Positions 42,724-51,626 of a stretch of 64,000 nt of DNA are shown here, one piece after another. The notes under the pieces were generated by a model. The model had not been told where the DNA came from. It saw only the letters and a list, made by a program, of their open reading frames with translations, and did not search any database. The first letter of the stretch is position 1, and every line of letters starts with the position of its first letter. Origin of the DNA: Actinoallomurus sp040655075 (lineage in GTDB: Bacteria; Actinomycetota; Actinomycetes; Streptosporangiales; Streptosporangiaceae); contig NZ_JBFAJC010000005.1 in the NCBI RefSeq assembly GCF_040655075.1, forward strand, positions 1 through 64,000, read 5' to 3'. The translations under genes and the position numbers were made by a program.

Positions 42724-44076
42724 CTATTCCTTAGTGCTTGCGAGCAGATCGACGTTCCCGTCGAATTGCCACAGGGGGTTGGGTGCGTCCCCGGTCTGGG
42801 TGCGCACCGGGAAGTAGCCGTTCACCTCCTTCGGCCCGTCTCCGTCGGCGACGTACCGCCCGTCTGCGGTGACGTCGAGCTGGTAGATGGCGGTGCCCAC
42901 GGCGGTCGCGCCGGGGAGGTGCCAGGTCACGACACACCGCCAGTCGTTGCCCGGTCCCTCGTCGGGGACCAGGGAGCCGCCCTTGTCGCAGGACGCGGTG
43001 GCCCGCTGCTGCGCCTCAGTGACGTCGGGGCGATGGAGTTCCCGCGTCTGCAGCCGGTAGAGGTGGGCGTACACCGTGGCGAGCGAGTTCTGCAGCTTGG
43101 TCCGCTCGATCCCGGAGCCCTTGGCCGGGGTCGCGCCGATGAGCACGACGACGGTGAGGGCGACCAGGCCGGCCAGCGGTAGCACTCCCGCCACGAGGAC
43201 GCGCCGGCCCGACCCGTCGTACGCGAGGTCGGTGAAGTCGCGGCGCAGGAAGAGGTGGTAGGCCAGCGCGGTGGCGAGGGCCGCCCACGCCAGGCTCACC
43301 GCGAGGCCGACGAGGAGGGGGCCCACCTGCGCCGGGCTGGTGAAGAGCCCGCGCCAGGCAAGGAAGGCGTGGCTCGGCAGGGCCAGCTGCACGGCGACCG
43401 GCAGCGGGAGCAACTGCGCGAGCTGCAGCGCGAAGGCGACGAGCGCGGGCATCAGCAGCCCCATCGTGGAGCGGCCCAGGGCCACCGAGCCGAGGAGGCC
43501 GATCGCGGCGAACGCCAGCGTCGGCGCCAGCACGCAGGCCCACGAGAGCAGGACCGTGCCGGCCGCGGCCGCCGGGGTGAGGAGATGGCCGTCCAGGCCG
43601 ACGAGCGGCCGGTTGCCGACCGCGGCCAGGCCGCCGGCGATTCCCGAGGCGGCCAGCCCGGCCACCAGCAGCACGAGCACGGTGAGGCTGGCGAGACTCT
43701 TCGCCACGAAGATCCGCTTTGGTGAGCGGACCGCCACGAGGAGGTGGCGCCAGGTGCCCAGCCGGTCTTCGGTCGCGAAGACGTCGCCGGCGACCAGCGC
43801 CGTCAGCAGCGGGAGCGCCCAGCTGCGCGAGAAGTCCAGCACGACCAGTGCCCCGGCCCAGCCGGTCGCGTGCATCCACCGGCCGAAGACCGTGTCGGCG
43901 GGCAGCTGGCTCTGCACGCTCACCGCGGCCACGAAGCCCGCGGGGGCGATCCAGCAGGCGAGCAGCAGCACGCGAATCCGCCACTGGGAGAGCAGCTTGA
44001 CCAGCTCGAACCGGTAGCCACGCAGCACCGGCGCCGGCCGGGCCTCGACCGGCGGCGGTGCGACGGTCGCGGTCAT
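42724..44076 (-). CDS. ABC transporter permease
   Basis: 450 residues with ABC-2-like topology: six to eight hydrophobic segments, for example IRVLLLACWIAPAGFVAAV, LTVLVLLVAGLAASGIAGGL, TVLLSWACVLAPTLAFAAIGLL, VGPLLVGLAVSLAWAALATALAYHLFL and VAGVLPLAGLVALTVVVLIGA. Between the last helix and the C-terminus is an unusual ~110-residue soluble region facing outside, predicted from KLQNSLATVYAHLYRLQTRE to DGNVDLLASTKE. Start ATG overlaps the ATPase stop by ATGA. Works with the adjacent ATPase; the phosphoesterase gene follows five bases on. The transported substance is unknown. Confidence 0.86.
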   Translation of the reverse strand: MTATVAPPPVEARPAPVLRGYRFELVKLLSQWRIRVLLLACWIAPAGFVAAVSVQSQLPADTVFGRWMHATGWAGALVVLDFSRSWALPLLTALVAGDVFATEDRLGTWRHLLVAVRSPKRIFVAKSLASLTVLVLLVAGLAASGIAGGLAAVGNRPLVGLDGHLLTPAAAAGTVLLSWACVLAPTLAFAAIGLLGSVALGRSTMGLLMPALVAFALQLAQLLPLPVAVQLALPSHAFLAWRGLFTSPAQVGPLLVGLAVSLAWAALATALAYHLFLRRDFTDLAYDGSGRRVLVAGVLPLAGLVALTVVVLIGATPAKGSGIERTKLQNSLATVYAHLYRLQTRELHRPDVTEAQQRATASCDKGGSLVPDEGPGNDWRCVVTWHLPGATAVGTAIYQLDVTADGRYVADGDGPKEVNGYFPVRTQTGDAPNPLWQFDGNVDLLASTKE

Positions 44077-45032
44077 GAGTCCTCCTCATCGGTCTGTCCG
44101 GTCCCGGTCAGGGCCAGGAATGCCGCCTCGAGCGGCGCCACCACGGGCGCCACCTCGCGTACCGCCACGTCGGCCCGCACCAGCCGGGCCACCAGGTCCT
44201 CGATGGCCGACACTGGTCCACGGACCACGAGTACGTCGTCGTCCAGCCGCTCGACGCGGTCACGACCGGGCACGACGCGGAGCCCTGACGTGTCCAGCGC
44301 CACCTGGTGGGCGGCCGCCGAGTCCGAGGTGAGCAGCCGGTAGTCGAGCTCCCCGCTCTCGGCGGCGAGCTTGCTCACCGGCCCGGAGAAGACGACCCGC
44401 CCGGTGGCGAGGACGGTGACCTCGGAGCACAACGCGGCGAGGTCGTCCATCCGGTGGCTGGAGAGGACCACTGCGGTCCCGTCCGCGGCGAGCTTCGTGA
44501 TGACGCGATGCACGTGGTACTTGCCGGCCGGGTCCAGACCGTTGGCCGGCTCGTCGAGCACGAGCAGTCGCGGTGTGGTGAGCAGCGCGGCGGCCAGTCC
44601 GAGCCGCTGGCGCATACCCAACGAGAATCCCCGGATGCGGTCGTCGGCGACGTCGGTGAGCCCGACCTGTTCCAGCGCGTCGTCGACGCGGACGGCGCGA
44701 CCGGCGTCGTACCCGCGCAGGGAGGCCAGGGCCGAGAGGTTCTGCCGCGCGGTGAGCGACGGATAGAGCCCAGGCCCGTCCACGAAGCCCGCGACGCCGT
44801 CGGGGACCGCCAGCGTCCGTCCGACCGGCGTACCCAGGATCTCCAGGCGGCCGCCGTCCGCGACGGCCAGGCCCAACAGCAGACCGAGGAGGGTCGTCTT
44901 GCCCGCGCCGTTCGGGCCGACCAGACCGTGGACCTGTCCGTCCGCCACGTCGAGGTCGACGCCGTCGAGTGCGACCACATCACCGAAGGACTTCCTGATC
45001 CCGCGACCCCGGACTGCGGGGCTCCTCTGCAT
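44073..45032 (-). CDS. ABC transporter ATP-binding protein
   Basis: 319 residues of the ABC-2 export type. Walker A GLVGPNGAGKTTLLGLL, signature FSLGMRQRLGLAAALL, Walker B LLVLDEPANGLDPAG, switch His in VLSSHRMDD. The C-terminal ~80 residues form the DrrA-like tail (LVARLVRADVAVREVAPVVAPLEAAFLALTG). ATG 45032 follows AAGGGAGA. First gene of an operon with the permease and secreted phosphoesterase. Confidence 0.94.
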   Translation of the reverse strand: MQRSPAVRGRGIRKSFGDVVALDGVDLDVADGQVHGLVGPNGAGKTTLLGLLLGLAVADGGRLEILGTPVGRTLAVPDGVAGFVDGPGLYPSLTARQNLSALASLRGYDAGRAVRVDDALEQVGLTDVADDRIRGFSLGMRQRLGLAAALLTTPRLLVLDEPANGLDPAGKYHVHRVITKLAADGTAVVLSSHRMDDLAALCSEVTVLATGRVVFSGPVSKLAAESGELDYRLLTSDSAAAHQVALDTSGLRVVPGRDRVERLDDDVLVVRGPVSAIEDLVARLVRADVAVREVAPVVAPLEAAFLALTGTGQTDEEDS

Positions 45033-45445
45033 GTCGGTCTCCCTTGGCGTTGATCTCCAGCAGAAGGAACTTAGAGATCGTGGTTTGCCTTGGGAGGGCA
45101 CCCAGTCGAACGTTTGGCAAATGACAACTAAGTCCGGCGGTGCGGCGCCGAACCATGTCGATTCACGTGTCAACCCGGCAATCACGGCGAGGCCGCCGTT
45201 GCCGCCACCGGCGACCTGGCCCGGCGGCTTCGTCTCGATGACTGTGCGGTGAAGGCGACTGTCAACCTACCGACTCCGGGGCGCTCGCTCTCCGGAGTCG
45301 TTCATGTACCGATGAAAGAAGCATGAAAAATATTCACATGCTTCCTCGATTTGGTTACCGTAACCGGTTACGGCCCTCCATGGACGAGATTTAGCGGCGC
45401 CCAGAGGAGCCGGACTCCTCGATACCTCGGTCAAAGGAGGTCGGG
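45033..45445. promoter_or_regulatory. Divergent promoter region with two operator-like palindromes
   Basis: This 413-base region separates the ABC operon (minus) and the GH53 gene (plus) and is AT-rich. At 45319-45343, AAGCATG and CATGCTT flank an 11-base A/T-rich centre. At 45353-45373 are overlapping palindromes, GGTTAC-C-GTAACC and CCGTAACCGGTTACGG (perfect, 16 bases), 73 bases before the GH53 start. These are of LacI-operator size and probably bind a sugar-responsive repressor. No gene is seen. Confidence 0.65.
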
Positions 45446-46567
45446 ATGCGCGTGTACGGCCTTGGTCGCGTGAGGAAAGCCGCACTGGGCGTGGTGGCCC
45501 TCGCCATTTCAGCGAGCATGTTCAGCGCGCCCACAGACGCCTCTGCCGCCAACTCACTGAGCATGCTCGGAGCCGACGTGTCGAGCGCGCAACGAGCCCT
45601 TGATCTCGGTGCCAGGTATTACAACGCGAACGGTAACGCCGCAGATCCGCTCGACATCCTCAAGGGCCTCGGCGTGAACTACATCCGCCTGCGGATCTGG
45701 AACAATCCGGCCAGCGGCTACAACAACAAGGCCAAGGTGCTGGCGTACGCGAAGACGGTCAAGGCCAAGGGCCTCAAGCTGTTGATCGACTTCCACTACT
45801 CGGACACCTGGGCCGACCCGGGTCAGCAGCACAAGCCCGCGGCCTGGTCCGGCCACGGCATCGGCCAGTTGCAGACCGACGTCTACAACTACACCTACGA
45901 CGTCTGCACCAGCCTCAAGGCCCAGGGCACGACCCCGGACAGCGTGCAGATCGGCAACGAGATCAACGTCGGAATGCTGTGGGACGACGGCAAAGTCATC
46001 AACAATGACTTCACTAACCTCAGCCTGCTGCTCAAGTCCGGCTACAACGCGACCAAGGCGTGCAACGCAGGGACCAAGGTGGTCATTCACACCGCGGACG
46101 CGGACAGCGACGCCCATGCGCGCTGGTTCTACGACGGTATAGCCGCGAAAGGCGTCGCGTGGGACATCACCGGGCTGTCGTACTACTGCATGTGGCACGG
46201 CTCGCTGTCAAACCTGTACAACGTCATCGCCGACATGAAGTCCCGATACGGCAAGAACGTCGTCGTTGCCGAAACGGCCTACCCGTTCACCTCGGCGAAC
46301 GCCGACAGCACCGCCAATTCGGTCACCTCCGGATGCTCGGGCTATCCGCTCACCCGGGAAGGTCAGGCCGCCAACTTCACCGATGTGCAGAACACGGCTC
46401 GCAACGCAGGCGCGATCGGCGTCTTCTACTGGGAGCCGACCTGGTACGCGGTGCCCGGCAACGGCTGGGATCCCGCGAACATCGCGGGCAGCGGAGACGG
46501 CTGGGACAACATGGCCGTCTTCAACTGGACCGGTCAGGTGAACCCGAACGTCAGATGGACCCCGTAG
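45446..46567 (+). CDS. Secreted GH53 arabinogalactan endo-beta-1,4-galactanase
   Basis: 373 residues. Signal peptide: VRKAALGVVALAISASMFSAPTDASA. Mature GH53 TIM barrel, cutting beta-1,4-galactan in pectin side chains: ILKGLGVNYIRLRIWNNP, LKLLIDFHYSDTWADPGQQ, VQIGNEIN with the acid/base Glu, and VVVAETAYPF with the nucleophile Glu. AAAGGAGG lies just before ATG 45446, a near-perfect ribosome site. It has no carbohydrate-binding module. It ends seven bases from the convergent sigma-like gene's stop. Confidence 0.95.
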   Translation: MRVYGLGRVRKAALGVVALAISASMFSAPTDASAANSLSMLGADVSSAQRALDLGARYYNANGNAADPLDILKGLGVNYIRLRIWNNPASGYNNKAKVLAYAKTVKAKGLKLLIDFHYSDTWADPGQQHKPAAWSGHGIGQLQTDVYNYTYDVCTSLKAQGTTPDSVQIGNEINVGMLWDDGKVINNDFTNLSLLLKSGYNATKACNAGTKVVIHTADADSDAHARWFYDGIAAKGVAWDITGLSYYCMWHGSLSNLYNVIADMKSRYGKNVVVAETAYPFTSANADSTANSVTSGCSGYPLTREGQAANFTDVQNTARNAGAIGVFYWEPTWYAVPGNGWDPANIAGSGDGWDNMAVFNWTGQVNPNVRWTP

Positions 46568-46573
46568 CCGGCC

Positions 46574-48313
46574 TCACCACTGGGGCCGCCACGGGTGCGG
46601 CCGAGCACATCGAGACGCTCGCTCGGAAGTTCCGTAGCACGCCCGGCCGGGGTCTCGACGGCCTATGCTCCCCTGCCCGTCCGCGGGCGCGTCATCCGGC
46701 ACGTCGGTGTGATGCGGTCTCGGCCTCGTCGTCCACCGGCCCGGCCACTCGTCCGTCGGGGTCGGTTCAGCGGATCGCGTCGGCTCGACGGGTCGCCTCG
46801 GCTCAGCAGGTCGCCTCGGCCCGACGGGTCGCCTCGGCTCAGCAGGTCGCCTCGGCCCGACAGGTCGCCTCGGCTCGGCGGATCGCGTCGCTTCGGCGGT
46901 CGGGGCCGGTTCAGCGGCCTGGGCCGGTTCGGTCGGCGAGCTCGGTTCCGTGGGTGACGCCGGTTCGGCGGACGGGGTCGGCTCGGCCGTCAAGGACGGT
47001 TCCGTCGGTCGAGTCGGTTTGGTGGTCGGGGTCGCCGTCGCGGATCGGGTCGGCTTGGCGGGGCGCTTCGGCGTCGCCCGGCTCGAGCCGGTTGGAGAGG
47101 CGATGCCGCGTCGAGGTGTCGCGGTCGTGGGCGCGGCGGCGGTACGGGGAGGCGTCGGCGACGCGCTCGTGTCCGAGGTGGCCACCTTGGGCGACGGGGA
47201 CGTCTGGTCGCCCGACGGTACGGGCTGGGCTGAGCGGCTCGGCCGCACGACCGTGCCGGTTTCGTGCGCGTGGTCGGAGCCGGACAACGCGAAGGCCGCG
47301 CCCGTCGCCGCGGCGACGCAGACCACCAGGGCCACGGCCGGGAGGAGGAAGCGGCCACCGGCCGATGACCTCTTCTGCTCGGCGTACGTGTCGCCGACGC
47401 GTGGCGGCCGCTCGCCGTCACGTGCGTTCGAGTCCTCGGCCCACGCGGCGTCGATGGCCTCCCAGCCGGCCGATCCCACGCTGACCGGTGCGGCGTCCGC
47501 GGACCTGTGCTCGGAGCCCGCGGGCTCTTCGGGCGCTGACCCGGCAGGCCGGGATTCGCCGGTTCCGAACAGATCCGGTCGCGTGTCCGCGGAGCCCGCG
47601 TCGACCCGGCGCAACGGCGCGGTGGCCGCCTCGTCCGGGGACACTCTCGGGATCCGCCGAGTGGCATCATCGGCCACGTCGGGCGGAGGCGTGCCGTCGG
47701 CGGCGGACACCGCCGCTCCGCCGGACACGCGCCCGGCTGTCGCGCACGAGGACAGCACGCGCTCTCGTAGCCCCGCCGGAGGCACATGCCCCAGCGTCAC
47801 CAGCCGGTGCAGCGCCTCTCCGCTCAGCGGGGAGAGCATGGCCGAGTCCCGTGTCTCCCGGCTGCTGACGAAGGCGGCGGCCTGCTCCAGGCTCCGTTGC
47901 GCCTCCCACGCGAACGCCTCGGCGGCCTCCCGCGTCACGCCGAGCACCCGGGCGGTCTGCTCCGGATCGAGGGCGTTCGTCAGCGCCAGGACCTCACGAT
48001 GTTCGGGACTCAGGAGGGCCAGCGCGCGTCGCAGTGGGTCGGCCGACGCGGTCGTCGCGACGGCGCGCACGAGGGCGCCGCGCCGTACGCACGCGGCCCG
48101 GGCGAGCGAGTGGAGCCAGACCGGCAACTCCGCGTCCTCACCCGGGACGGCGTCCGGATGGCCGGCGACCGCGACGAAGGCTTCGCGCAGCGCGTCGCCC
48201 GCCTCGACACCGACCATGACGTAGCAATACGCGTAGAGCGGTTCGGCGTACTCGTCGTAGAGCTCGCCGAACGCCTGGGGAGTTCCCACCCGTAGGGCCT
48301 CGGTCAGGGACAC
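46574..48313 (-). CDS. Sigma-factor-like protein with a membrane segment and repetitive Pro-rich tail
   Basis: 579 residues from GTG 48313 (GGAGG upstream). Residues ~12-55 resemble sigma region 2 (AFGELYDEYAEPLYAYCYVMVG), ~98-148 resemble region 4 (LSPEHREVLALTNALDPEQTARVLGVTREAAEAFAWEA). A ~170-residue acidic linker leads to one membrane helix (LLPAVALVVCVAAATGAAFAL, ~323-343) and a 235-residue Ser/Thr/Pro/Arg tail outside the membrane with six-residue repeats (RRPVGP, RRPAEP). No separate anti-sigma gene is nearby; the design resembles an ECF-type sigma factor tethered to the membrane. Region 2 lacks the usual DAED helix, so DNA melting is uncertain. Confidence 0.78.
   Translation of the reverse strand: MSLTEALRVGTPQAFGELYDEYAEPLYAYCYVMVGVEAGDALREAFVAVAGHPDAVPGEDAELPVWLHSLARAACVRRGALVRAVATTASADPLRRALALLSPEHREVLALTNALDPEQTARVLGVTREAAEAFAWEAQRSLEQAAAFVSSRETRDSAMLSPLSGEALHRLVTLGHVPPAGLRERVLSSCATAGRVSGGAAVSAADGTPPPDVADDATRRIPRVSPDEAATAPLRRVDAGSADTRPDLFGTGESRPAGSAPEEPAGSEHRSADAAPVSVGSAGWEAIDAAWAEDSNARDGERPPRVGDTYAEQKRSSAGGRFLLPAVALVVCVAAATGAAFALSGSDHAHETGTVVRPSRSAQPVPSGDQTSPSPKVATSDTSASPTPPRTAAAPTTATPRRGIASPTGSSRATPKRPAKPTRSATATPTTKPTRPTEPSLTAEPTPSAEPASPTEPSSPTEPAQAAEPAPTAEATRSAEPRRPVGPRRPAEPRRPVGPRRPAEPRRPVEPTRSAEPTPTDEWPGRWTTRPRPHHTDVPDDAPADGQGSIGRRDPGRACYGTSERASRCARPHPWRPQW
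46773..46898 (-). repeat. 18-bp tandem repeat, about seven copies
   Basis: Unit GGTCGCCTCGGCTCAGCA on the plus strand, five good copies at 46791-46880 and a degenerate one at each end. Each unit encodes a hexapeptide (RRPAEP / RRPVGP type) of the sigma-like protein's tail. Alternation of two variants shows growth by 36-base doublets. Confidence 0.85.
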
Positions 48314-48568
48314 CGATACCTCCGTCCCACCACGTCACCCCAAATCGGGATAACTTACATAAAGCGGCAGGAAACGGATACTATCCTCCGGGTCGGCATG
48401 CGATGGCCCGTTGACCAGGTAAAACTCTGTCGTTCGTGCGGAACCGGCGACGACCGCGGCCGTCTGGACGAGGTGGTCGAATCATCCGCATCGCCCGCCC
48501 CAGGGCCGGACCCTGCGTATCGGATCGCCGATGGGGGCTATGCCACGGGCGAGACCCTCCGGATCGGG

Positions 48569-48862
48569 TCAGGCCGCGGTGCAGGTGAGCGCGGGTACTT
48601 CGGCCGCGCCGGAGCCGAGGAATCCGAACTCGGCACTGGCACCCGCGCCGAGTGCGCCGTTGTAACCGACGTTGCGGGCGGTGACCTGGGATCCGGAGCT
48701 GGTGAGGGTCGCGTTCCAGACCTGGGTGACGGTCTGGCCGCCGGCGTATCGCCAGGTGACGGTCCAGCCGGTGATGGCCGTGGTCCCGGCGGTCACCTTG
48801 ACCGATGCCTGGAAGCCGCCGGACCACTGCCCGACCACGCTGTAGGTGGCGGTACAGCCGCC
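48569..48862 (-). pseudogene. Orphan CBM2 cellulose-binding module
   Basis: Minus-strand frame CTATYSVVGQWSGGFQASV…WTVTWRYAGGQTVTQVWNA…FGFLGSGAAEVPALTCTAA is a complete family 2 carbohydrate-binding module, with both terminal cysteines and exposed Trp. There is no signal peptide and no ribosome site; the frame continues upstream into Ser/Gly-rich linker-like sequence without a start. It is the C-terminal end of a secreted enzyme whose catalytic part has been lost, with a GntR gene now lying just upstream. Confidence 0.72.
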
Positions 48863-48953
48863 GGCCGGCCGTGAATCGCTCAGTGATGACGCGGCGCCCC
48901 CCGAAGATCGGCGGCGCCGCGCCGCTATGGCGCGGGGCCTCGGCGACGCGGGA

Positions 48954-49619
48954 TCAGCTCTCCGCGGAGATGATCTGCCGCAGCGCCTCGACCGCGTGGT
49001 CGCGGTGCTCGGCGAGCAGCTTCACGAGCCGGTCGCCGTCACGGTCGCGCACCGCGTCCACGATGCCGGCGTGCTCGCGCTCGACCAGTTCGCGATTGGT
49101 GGGCGCGTTGTAGTAGACCGAGCGATAGGGGTCGGTGGAGTCCCAGAGCGAGCGGATCATGCGGACCAGCCGTGGCATCCGCGAGGCCTCGAGTATCGAG
49201 AAGTGGAGCCTGCGGTTGGCCGCGGTCATCGCCGGCAGGTCGCCTCGGGCGGAGGCGGCCTCCACCTCGCGCTGCGCCGCGACGATCTGCTCGATGTCCG
49301 CGTCGCTCACCTTCTCGACGGCGAGGCGGGCCGCCTCGGACTCCAGCAGTCCCCGGATGTGGTAGACCTCCAGCAGATCTGACAGGGACAGCTCGGTCAC
49401 CATGTATCCGTGGTGCGGCCGGTGGACGACCTGGCCCTCGCCCTCCAAGATCTTCAGGGCCTCCCGGAGCGGGACCCGGCTCACTCCGAACCGCTCGGCG
49501 AGGAGCTCCTGCCTGATCGGCCGGCCGGGCTTGAGCTCCCCGGAAATGATGAGCTTGCGGACCTCGGCGAGCACGTAGCCCTGTACCGTCGGCGGCCGCG
49601 AGACCCCGCCAGCCGGCAT
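48954..49619 (-). CDS. GntR/FadR-family regulator (FCD domain)
   Basis: 221 residues: winged helix (QELLAERFGVSRVPLREALKILEGEGQV) and an FCD domain with metal-site residues in ANRRLHFSILEASR and EHAGIVDAVRDRDGDRL. ATG 49619 follows AGGTGAGC. Divergent from the ThDP/CoA-transferase/acyl-CoA-dehydrogenase genes with the candidate operator TGGATCCA between, so it is the likely local regulator of that operon. Inducer presumably a pathway acid or acyl-CoA. Confidence 0.92.
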   Translation of the reverse strand: MPAGGVSRPPTVQGYVLAEVRKLIISGELKPGRPIRQELLAERFGVSRVPLREALKILEGEGQVVHRPHHGYMVTELSLSDLLEVYHIRGLLESEAARLAVEKVSDADIEQIVAAQREVEAASARGDLPAMTAANRRLHFSILEASRMPRLVRMIRSLWDSTDPYRSVYYNAPTNRELVEREHAGIVDAVRDRDGDRLVKLLAEHRDHAVEALRQIISAES

Positions 49620-49746
49620 CGTGCTCACCTGCCTTCCCGGAGGCCGTGGAGATATCGGACACGAGCCTCTGCAGTGTCCCAAGGGGCGCCGGCGCCCTGC
49701 ACCAACATATCCGCGAGTCCACGGCGAGCGCCGAACTATTGGCGAA

Positions 49747-49767
49747 TGTATAGTGGATCCAATTTGT
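49747..49767. promoter_or_regulatory. Putative FCD-type GntR operator
   Basis: AT-rich element TGTATAGTGGATCCAATTTG with the perfect core TGGATCCA (49754-49761). FCD regulators often bind such ATNNTGGATCCA-like sites. Lies between the divergent GntR and ThDP genes. Confidence 0.55.
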
Positions 49768-49837
49768 GCCGCAAGACCCTCCACCAGGGCTTTCGCGGTC
49801 CGTTGTGAACCCCTGGCCGGAGATGGGAGAGGCTCAC

Positions 49838-51454
49838 ATGAAGCAGGTGACCGTCGCGGGCAGCGTCCTCGACGCTCTCGCGTCGATCGGGACGGAGCGC
49901 GTCTTCGGCCTTCCGGGCGTGCACAACCTCGCGTTCTGGCAACAGCAACGGCCCGGCCGGCCGGGCATCATCGGGGTCAGGCACGAGCAGACCACCGTGT
50001 ACGCCGCCGACGGCGCCGCCCGCGCCACCGGCGCGCTCGGCGTCGCGCTGACGACGACGGGCCCAGGCGCCGCCAACGCGGTCGCCGCCTTCGGTGAGGC
50101 CGCGGCGTCGCACAGCCCGGTGCTGCTCGTCGCCAGCGAGGTCGCCACCACGCTACGCCGCCCCGGCGTGGTGCGCGGCATCCTGCACGAGAGCGCGGAC
50201 CAGGCGGCGCTGTTCGAACCGCTGGCCAAGGCCGTCTACCGGCCGCGTACGCCCGGCGAGGTCGCGGAGGCGGTCGGCGCAGCGATCACGACCGCGCTCA
50301 CCTGGCCGCAGGGGCCGGTCTACCTGGACGTGCCGACCGACGTCCTGGGACGGCCGGGCGTGCCCGTACGGCACACCGCACCGGAACGCGCCGCTCCTGA
50401 GGACGACCGGCTCGGCGCCGCCGTGGCCGAGATCGACCGGGCCGAACGGGTCGTGCTGTGGGCCGGCGGCGGGGTGGTGCAGGCCGGTGCCGAGAGCGAC
50501 CTGGACGCCCTGGCCCGGCGGCTGGGCGCCCCGGTGGTCAGCACGTTCGGCGCGCGCGGCGTGCTGCCCGACGACCATCCGTGCCTGGTCGCGGCTCCGC
50601 CGCACGAGCCCGAGGTTGCGGCGCTGATCGCCGAAGCGGACCTGATGGTGGCGGTGGGCACCGACTTCGACGGGATGAACACCCGCAACTGGTCGATGCC
50701 GCTCCCGCCCCGGCTGGTGGCGGTCAACTGCGACGCGACCGACCTGGGCAAGAACTACTCCCCCGACGTCGGTGTCCTCGGCGACGCCCGGGAGACGCTG
50801 CGGGCGCTGGCCCACGCGGTCGCCGCCCGGCCCGCGTCGTGGACGGACGCGGCGGGACTGCGCGAGAAGATCAGGGAGAGGCTGCGCGGCGAGAAGTGCG
50901 ACGAGCCGCTGAGCCTCGTCGAGGCCGTCGAGGACGCCTGGCCCACGGCGGGCGCGGTCGTGGCGGACATGGCCGTGGCGGGCTACTGGGTCGGCGGGTA
51001 CGCCTCGATGGGACGCCCGCGGCGGCTGCAGTACCCGGTGGGCTGGGGCACGCTCGGCTACGCCCTTCCGGCGGCGATCGGCCCCGCCGCGGTGTCCGGC
51101 ACGCCCACCCTCGCCGTCTGCGGAGACGGCGGCCTGATGTTCGGCGTCGGCGAGCTCGCCACCCTCGCGCAGGAGCGGCTGCCGGTGACGGTCCTCGTCG
51201 TCGACGACGCCTGCTACGGCATGCTCCGCTATGACCAGGAGCGGTTCGGCCATCCTGAGCAGGGCGTGCACCTGGCGACTCCGGATTTCGTGGCGCTCGC
51301 GCGCAGCTTCGGCATCGGCGCCGCGGACGTGCCCGGCGTCACGGAACTCCCCTCCGCGCTGCGCGAGGCGGCGGGACACGGCGGCCCGATGCTCCTGCGG
51401 CTGCCGGCCGCGCTGCCCCCGCCCCGTACGACCTCCCCGCGCTGGCACGACTGA
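49838..51454 (+). CDS. Thiamine-diphosphate-dependent enzyme (acetolactate synthase/benzoylformate decarboxylase type)
   Basis: 538 residues with the three ThDP domains. The activating Glu is in VRHEQTTVYAADG; the diphosphate/Mg motif starts GDGGLMFGVGELATLAQERLPVTVLVVDDACYG, where Asp takes the place of the usual Asn at its end. The central domain is NAD/FAD-site-like. It cannot be named from sequence; decarboxylation or condensation of a 2-oxo acid is likely. ATG 49838 has GGGAGAGG. It heads an operon with a class III CoA-transferase and a glutaryl-CoA-dehydrogenase-like enzyme. Confidence 0.87.
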   Translation: MKQVTVAGSVLDALASIGTERVFGLPGVHNLAFWQQQRPGRPGIIGVRHEQTTVYAADGAARATGALGVALTTTGPGAANAVAAFGEAAASHSPVLLVASEVATTLRRPGVVRGILHESADQAALFEPLAKAVYRPRTPGEVAEAVGAAITTALTWPQGPVYLDVPTDVLGRPGVPVRHTAPERAAPEDDRLGAAVAEIDRAERVVLWAGGGVVQAGAESDLDALARRLGAPVVSTFGARGVLPDDHPCLVAAPPHEPEVAALIAEADLMVAVGTDFDGMNTRNWSMPLPPRLVAVNCDATDLGKNYSPDVGVLGDARETLRALAHAVAARPASWTDAAGLREKIRERLRGEKCDEPLSLVEAVEDAWPTAGAVVADMAVAGYWVGGYASMGRPRRLQYPVGWGTLGYALPAAIGPAAVSGTPTLAVCGDGGLMFGVGELATLAQERLPVTVLVVDDACYGMLRYDQERFGHPEQGVHLATPDFVALARSFGIGAADVPGVTELPSALREAAGHGGPMLLRLPAALPPPRTTSPRWHD

Positions 51455-51626
51455 CCGGTGCCGTCCCGCCCGGCACCCACGAGCCCCTGACACCCCGACC
51501 GCCGCGGGCGTTCCGTCGTCCCGGCCCGAGCACGAAAGCGAGCCCGACCATGACAGCGGTCTCCATCAGCAGAGACCCGGCCCGAAGCCGTACGGAGACG
51601 TCCTCTCCCGAGAGTGGGGAACGCCG

